Source: Rhizobium herbae
Lineage (GTDB): Bacteria; Pseudomonadota; Alphaproteobacteria; Rhizobiales; Rhizobiaceae
DNA: 64,000 bases
Reading direction: 5' to 3'
Assembly: GCF_019511375.1 (NCBI RefSeq)
Contig: NZ_JAEUAO010000002.1
Location: 1,116,001-1,180,000 of the forward strand
Both the position numbers and the translations under genes were made by a program. How positions within the stretch are numbered: position 1 is the stretch's first letter; each line of letters opens with the position of its first letter. The notes beneath the pieces are model-generated. The model searched no databases. It worked only from the letters and a program-made list of their open reading frames with translations, and had not been told where the DNA came from. Shown one piece after another: positions 60,348-64,000 of the stretch.

Positions 60348-61235
60348 ATGGATTGGCTCACCAAATTTCCGCACATGAATGACGATTCGCTGCGCAATCT
60401 GAAGAAAGCCATCGACGAAGGCTTTCGCGCCTTCACCCGCGCCTATGGCGATGGGATCGAGGCGATCTTCGAGCCGCTGCAGTTCTTTCTGATCCACTCC
60501 GAACGCTTCATGACGCGCACGCCATGGCCGATCATCCTGATCTTGATCGCCTTGGTTGCGTGGTTTGCGAGCCGGAACTGGAAGATCGTTGCTGCCTGCA
60601 TCGCGACCCTCGTGGTAATCGGCTATTTCGACATGTGGGACGATACGATGAAGACGGTGTCGATGATTTTCGTCTGTACCGTGCTCTCGATCGCCATCGG
60701 CATTCCGATCGGCATTGCCATGTCGCGCTCCGACCGGCTGCAGAACGCGGTCAATCCCGTGCTCGACGTGATGCAGACTATGCCCAGCTTCGTCTATCTG
60801 ATCCCCGTCGTCATGCTTCTCGGCATCGGCAAGGTGCCCGGTCTTATCGCCGTCGTCATCTATGCGATCCCGCCGATGATCCGGCTGACCAATCTCGGCA
60901 TTCGCCTTGTCGACAAGGATGTGCTCGAGGCTGCCGATGCCTTCGGTTCCTCCAACTGGCAGAAGCTGAAGAACGTGCAGATGCCTCTTGCGCTGCCCAC
61001 CATCATGGCCGGTATCAACCAGACGATCATGATGGCGCTCGCCATGGTGGTCATCGCCTCGATGATTGGGGTGCAGGGTCTCGGCCAGCCGGTTCTCAAG
61101 GCTATTGCCAACCAGTATTTCACGCTCGGTATCTTCAACGGTTTGGCGATCGTCGGTATCGCGATCATCTTCGACCGGGTAAGCCAGGCTTACGGAAAAC
61201 GGCTGCAGCGCCACCGCGAAATCATCCACGGCTGA
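60348..61235 (+). CDS. ABC transporter permease, ProW/OpuAB type
   Basis: A 295-residue inner-membrane permease with about six spans, partner of the binding protein. Its first 70 residues are a cytoplasmic extension (PHMNDDSLRNLKKAIDEGFR). The ABC-permease EAA-type loop is ADAFGSSNWQKLKNVQMPLA, following IPPMIRLTNLGIRLVDKDVL. Closest to the betaine/choline ProW group. No ATPase gene follows; downstream genes are unrelated, so the ATP-binding subunit must be elsewhere. AAAAGGGG precedes ATG 60348. Confidence 0.92.
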   Translation: MDWLTKFPHMNDDSLRNLKKAIDEGFRAFTRAYGDGIEAIFEPLQFFLIHSERFMTRTPWPIILILIALVAWFASRNWKIVAACIATLVVIGYFDMWDDTMKTVSMIFVCTVLSIAIGIPIGIAMSRSDRLQNAVNPVLDVMQTMPSFVYLIPVVMLLGIGKVPGLIAVVIYAIPPMIRLTNLGIRLVDKDVLEAADAFGSSNWQKLKNVQMPLALPTIMAGINQTIMMALAMVVIASMIGVQGLGQPVLKAIANQYFTLGIFNGLAIVGIAIIFDRVSQAYGKRLQRHREIIHG

Positions 61236-61250
61236 CGATCAATACCGGCA

Positions 61251-61287
61251 AACGCCGCCAAAGAAGAACTGGCGGCGTTTTCTTCCT
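61251..61287 (+). terminator. Rho-independent terminator after the permease gene
   Basis: AACGCCGCCA at 61251-61260 pairs with TGGCGGCGTT at 61270-61279 around a nine-base loop; TTTCTTCC follows. It ends the transport operon, 15 bases past the permease stop. Confidence 0.85.
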
Positions 61288-61344
61288 TAGCGACCAGACT
61301 AATGCAGAGGCGGAAGACGCGGCACCGCAGACAGCCGGAACCGT

Positions 61345-62250
61345 TCAGCGCTTCGGGGAGAAAAGCCCCGTCGACAGGGCCACGCCCATGCCGGTAATGA
61401 CGGCTGCACTGATCTCGAACAGGCCGATCTCCTCTCCCAGCAACACTCCACCGCCCAACGTGGCAAGGACCGGCGTGATCGCGGTGAAGGCTGCGGCCTG
61501 CGTCCCGCCCAGTGCCCGCACGGCCATTCCATAGGCGACCATGGCCGTCAGTCCCGACAGGACGCCTTGGCTCATCACCTGCAGTGCGATTTCATTGGCC
61601 GGGGTGACCGCGAGGGACGTTCCATGGATGAGCGCCAGGCCAAGATGGATCAGAAACGACCAGATGGCGATGACGGCACCTGCTTCGACGGCGGTGAGCC
61701 CCGAGCGCTTGAACGCGTGGGTATAGCTTGCCCAGAGGAGGGCAGAGCCAGGCAGCAGGATGAAACTCGTCCAGGGAATGCCGGCGCTCGACAGGCTGCT
61801 GGACAGAAGAATGCCGACGCCCGCGACGATGGCGGCAAGGCCGAGCCAGCGGCGGGCATCGGGCCGTTCGCGGAATACGAAAACGCCGATCAGCGCGGCC
61901 GCGAGCGGCATCGATCCCCCAAGCAGGATACCGGCGGAGGCGGCCGGCGTGGCGTGGATCGCAAAGGTGGTTAACTGGAAGAACAGGGCGCCGGAGCCCG
62001 CGACCATCAGGGCGAGAAGGGAGAGCGGAACGCCTTTCGGCAGAAGCCCGAGGCGCCACCAAACCGGCGCGAGGACCCCGGCGGGGACACCATAGCGAAT
62101 GAGGCCGATATCGATCGTCCCGAGCGGCGTCGTGGCGCTGTGACGGGTCGCCAGGATCCAGCTCGCCCAAATGAGGACGGTGACGCTTCCGCCGATGTAG
62201 CCGGTCGTGGTCGAGGGTGAATACATGCGGGCAACGGCGAGCGTGTTCAT
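61345..62250 (-). CDS. EamA-family (DMT) transporter
   Basis: A 301-residue membrane protein with ten predicted spans: two EamA repeats, with TTFAIHATPAASAGILLGGS, ALIGVFVFRERPDARRWLGL and QAAAFTAITPVLATLGGGVL with EEIGLFEISAAVITGMGVAL in the second. Divergent from an Lrp/AsnC regulator gene 148 bases away, a layout common for amino-acid exporters controlled by Lrp-type proteins (inference). AAGG precedes ATG 62250. Confidence 0.88.
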   Translation of the reverse strand: MNTLAVARMYSPSTTTGYIGGSVTVLIWASWILATRHSATTPLGTIDIGLIRYGVPAGVLAPVWWRLGLLPKGVPLSLLALMVAGSGALFFQLTTFAIHATPAASAGILLGGSMPLAAALIGVFVFRERPDARRWLGLAAIVAGVGILLSSSLSSAGIPWTSFILLPGSALLWASYTHAFKRSGLTAVEAGAVIAIWSFLIHLGLALIHGTSLAVTPANEIALQVMSQGVLSGLTAMVAYGMAVRALGGTQAAAFTAITPVLATLGGGVLLGEEIGLFEISAAVITGMGVALSTGLFSPKR

Positions 62251-62398
62251 CGGGCCAACCTTCTGTTTCGTGATCGAAAATCTGTTCGTCTGAAAGAAAA
62301 TCTAGCGCCGGAGGGGCAGGCATGTCCTTGCGATTTATGCTTTTGAAATTATGCTGTAAGCAATTATCTGCTAATAATTCCAAGTTGGGTTGATAAGT

Positions 62399-62872
62399 AT
62401 GCCAAATCTGGATAAATTCGATATTGCCATCCTGCGCATCCTGCAGGAGGACGCGCGCGCGACGAATGTGGAAATCGCCGAGCGGGTGAACCTGTCTCCA
62501 TCGCCCTGTCTGAGGCGCATCCGCAATCTGGAAAAATCCGGCGTGCTGCGCGGTTACCGGGCTGACATCGACCGCAAGCAGGTTGGCCTTGGGCTCACCG
62601 TCTTCGTCGAAATCAAGGTCGGGCGCCACAGCCAGGAAAATGCACGCTTGCAGCAGGAGGCGCTGCTCGCCATCCCGGAGGTTGTCTCCTGTTTCCTGAT
62701 TTCCGGCAGCGCCGATTTTCTGGCCGAAGTGGTGGTCGCCGACCTTGCAGCCTATGAAACCTTGCTGACGGAAACCCTGCTTGCGCTGCCGGGTGTTGCC
62801 GACATCCGCTCCAATTTCGCCATCCGCACGATCAAGACCGGCGGAACGCTAAAGCTGCCGGAGCCGCAATAA
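62399..62872 (+). CDS. Lrp/AsnC family transcriptional regulator
   Basis: A 157-residue regulator. The N-terminal helix-turn-helix is LDKFDIAILRILQEDARATN with EIAERVNLSPSPCLRRIRNL as recognition region, typical of Lrp/AsnC. The C-terminal RAM/AsnC ligand-binding domain follows (GLTVFVEIKVGRHSQENARL, SGSADFLAEVVVADLAAYET). ATG 62399 with a weak ribosome site; an in-frame TTG at 62390 is possible. It probably controls the divergent exporter; the AT-rich 62330-62395 region has repeated AATTAT segments. Confidence 0.92.
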   Translation: MPNLDKFDIAILRILQEDARATNVEIAERVNLSPSPCLRRIRNLEKSGVLRGYRADIDRKQVGLGLTVFVEIKVGRHSQENARLQQEALLAIPEVVSCFLISGSADFLAEVVVADLAAYETLLTETLLALPGVADIRSNFAIRTIKTGGTLKLPEPQ

Positions 62873-62878
62873 CGACAT

Positions 62879-62905
62879 CACCTGCCGGAGAATCTCCGGC
62901 AGGTG
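62879..62905. terminator. Bidirectional terminator between lrp-type and DoxX genes
   Basis: CACCTGCCGGAG at 62879-62890 and its exact complement at 62894-62905 around AAT. Located just after the regulator stop and 28 bases before the convergent DoxX stop. Confidence 0.72.
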
Positions 62906-62932
62906 ATTGTAATCGGCCCGAGTTCAGCAGCG

Positions 62933-63379
62933 TTAGGCGTTGAGTTCAGCGAAATCCGACCGCGAAACAGCCGCGCGCTCGCGCTGCGGTGCCGATTTCC
63001 AGGCAACCACCATCAGGCCGCCGATCACCGTGATGTGCTCCATGACCACGTAGAATTCGAGCGTCTTGATCGGCTCCTGCATGGTCCAGAAGGTATGGGC
63101 GATTGGGATCGTAAGAAGGGTAAAGACCGCAAGCGCGCCGGCGCCGAGCCAGGTCCAGCGGTTGGCGATGATCAGCGCCGATCCGCCGAGCTCGGTGACG
63201 ATGACGGCTGTGTTGAAGAGCGTCGCGGGTTCGAGCCCGAAATGCGACATCTCGGCGACGCCGGCGTTGAAATCGACGAGCTTGGCAAGGCCGCTTGCCC
63301 AGAACATGTAGGTCAGGATAGCGCGCGCCAGATAGCCGAACGGGCGGGATCCGACAATGGAATCAATAGTGAAAGGCAT
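62933..63379 (-). CDS. DoxX family membrane protein
   Basis: A 148-residue protein with four predicted spans (about residues 15-35, 55-73, 75-95 and 105-125), including FGYLARAILTYMFWASGLAK, ATLFNTAVIVTELGGSALII, WLGAGALAVFTLLTIPIAHT and FYVVMEHITVIGGLMVVAW. DoxX proteins are linked to redox and thiosulfate-related functions, but the role here is unknown. GGAGAG precedes ATG 63379. Convergent with the Lrp-type gene. Confidence 0.9.
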   Translation of the reverse strand: MPFTIDSIVGSRPFGYLARAILTYMFWASGLAKLVDFNAGVAEMSHFGLEPATLFNTAVIVTELGGSALIIANRWTWLGAGALAVFTLLTIPIAHTFWTMQEPIKTLEFYVVMEHITVIGGLMVVAWKSAPQRERAAVSRSDFAELNA

Positions 63380-63400
63380 TTTTCTCTCCGGTGACAGGTG

Positions 63401-63453
63401 AAAAACGCCCCGGAACCGGTCGCTGTCGCGGGCTTTCGACCGGTCTCCGGGGC
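63401..63453 (-). terminator. Rho-independent terminator of the rightmost gene
   Basis: On the minus strand GCCCCGGAGACCGGTCG (63453-63437) pairs with CGACCGGTTCCGGGGC (63422-63407), followed by GTTTTT. It lies between the gene ending at 63597 and doxX. Confidence 0.8.
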
Positions 63454-63596
63454 AACGCAGCGTCACCGGTTCGGGAGGCTCCCCGGTGTGCCGCGCTGTC
63501 TCCTGTTTATTCGCGCCAGAGAAGATCCGGGGTTCCTGCGGGAACTGCGCAAAGCCTCGTTCCGGGTGCGCCCGAAATCCGGTTTGCACCAGCCGA

Positions 63597-64000
63597 TCAG
63601 GGTTTTCGAACCCAGGCATAGCCGAAATGGAATAGATCGCGGCCGCTCCCATAGATGAAGGGCAGGGCGATCGTCTGCGGTTGCAGCGGAGGAAGCACGC
63701 CGATGCGCTGCTTGAGGCGGGCCTCGAGCCGCGCGGGGACCCGGGCCTCATCGTTTCCGTCGTGACGCCAGACCAGAAGAATCGGGCTGTCCTTCGACCA
63801 CGAGAAAGGCGGGCTGTAGAGCCGGTAGGTTTCCGTATCCACCGGCGTGTGCGGCAGTTGCATGCGGATATTGCCGGCCATGAAAGCGTCCTGCGCGATC
63901 ACCAGGGCTGGGGCGACGGCCGGTTTCTTGACGGTTTCCTCGATGAATGCCTGATATGGCACGGTCAGTTTCGGATGCGAGTTCATCACGCCCGCGGCCG
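63597..64000 (-). CDS. C-terminal part of a membrane glycosyltransferase (GT39-like)
   Basis: Leftward gene whose 5' part lies beyond the right edge; the last 134 or so residues are here. They form a periplasmic-type C-terminal domain (PYQAFIEETVKKPAVAPALV, AGNIRMQLPHTPVDTETYRL, FSWSKDSPILLVWRHDGND) ending FHFGYAWVRKP. The layout resembles the C-terminal domain of rhizobial family-39-like glycosyltransferases, but no catalytic region is in the window. Identity is tentative. Confidence 0.5.
   Translation of the reverse strand, partial: AAGVMNSHPKLTVPYQAFIEETVKKPAVAPALVIAQDAFMAGNIRMQLPHTPVDTETYRLYSPPFSWSKDSPILLVWRHDGNDEARVPARLEARLKQRIGVLPPLQPQTIALPFIYGSGRDLFHFGYAWVRKP

Overview
The window is about 64 kb of GC-rich chromosomal DNA, almost certainly from a member of the Rhizobiaceae (Rhizobium/Agrobacterium/Ensifer/Shinella group). 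The evidence is the gene content and order (feuN-feuP-feuQ, ccmI-ccmE-ccmF-ccmH-degP, glnE beside a PleC-type kinase, DUF1491/DUF2336 family genes), a rhizobial gene-transfer-agent cluster, and many copies of RIME-like intergenic palindromes typical of rhizobia. No rRNA, tRNA, CRISPR array or transposase gene was seen.

Layout. 0.2-10.9 kb holds housekeeping and envelope genes: DUF2336, DUF1491, a peptidoglycan-binding membrane protein, a DivJ-like histidine kinase, DUF5330, SufE, a DUF1254/DUF1214 pair, a class A penicillin-binding protein, a YcgN-type Cys-cluster protein and an MmcQ/YjbR protein. 11.2-30.4 kb is a gene-transfer-agent (GTA) head-tail cluster in the order known from the Rhodobacter capsulatus GTA: putative small terminase, large terminase, endolysin, portal, DUF6107, prohead protease, capsid, adaptor, stopper, tail terminator, tail tube, two chaperones, tape measure, distal tail, hub, NlpC/P60 peptidase, 1290-residue host-specificity protein, then a holin-like membrane protein. 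The cluster is interrupted by two tiny antisense genes, a ParD/ParE-type toxin-antitoxin pair, a phzF-family gene, several RIME-like palindromes (one inside the gp14 reading frame) and two heptanucleotide hairpin arrays.

30.5-33.8 kb carries feuN-feuP-feuQ, a two-component system with its small periplasmic modulator, and a surface-antigen lipoprotein. 33.8-39.6 kb is the cytochrome c maturation operon ccmIEFH followed by degP. 39.8-50.2 kb carries an OmpR-type regulator/kinase pair, glnE, convergent pleC, and pepN. 50.7-64 kb has two EamA exporters, an MFS transporter, two short hypothetical genes, an unusual uracil-DNA glycosylase, a YegD-like Hsp70, ETF-ubiquinone oxidoreductase, an L,D-transpeptidase with a perfect CtrA-type box upstream, a betaine/choline binding protein and permease without an ATPase, an Lrp/AsnC regulator, a DoxX protein and the 3' end of a possible glycosyltransferase.

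Together, DivJ-like and PleC-like kinases (both feed the DivK-CtrA cell-cycle pathway in rhizobia) lie about 40 kb apart with the GTA between them, and a CtrA-type box is present in the same window. Envelope growth (PBP, L,D-transpeptidase, peptidoglycan-binding protein), envelope stress (DegP, FeuNPQ) and respiration (Ccm, ETF-QO) are the main housekeeping themes. Coordinates are read from the sequence; family names come from recognised motifs and conserved order, not from database searches.
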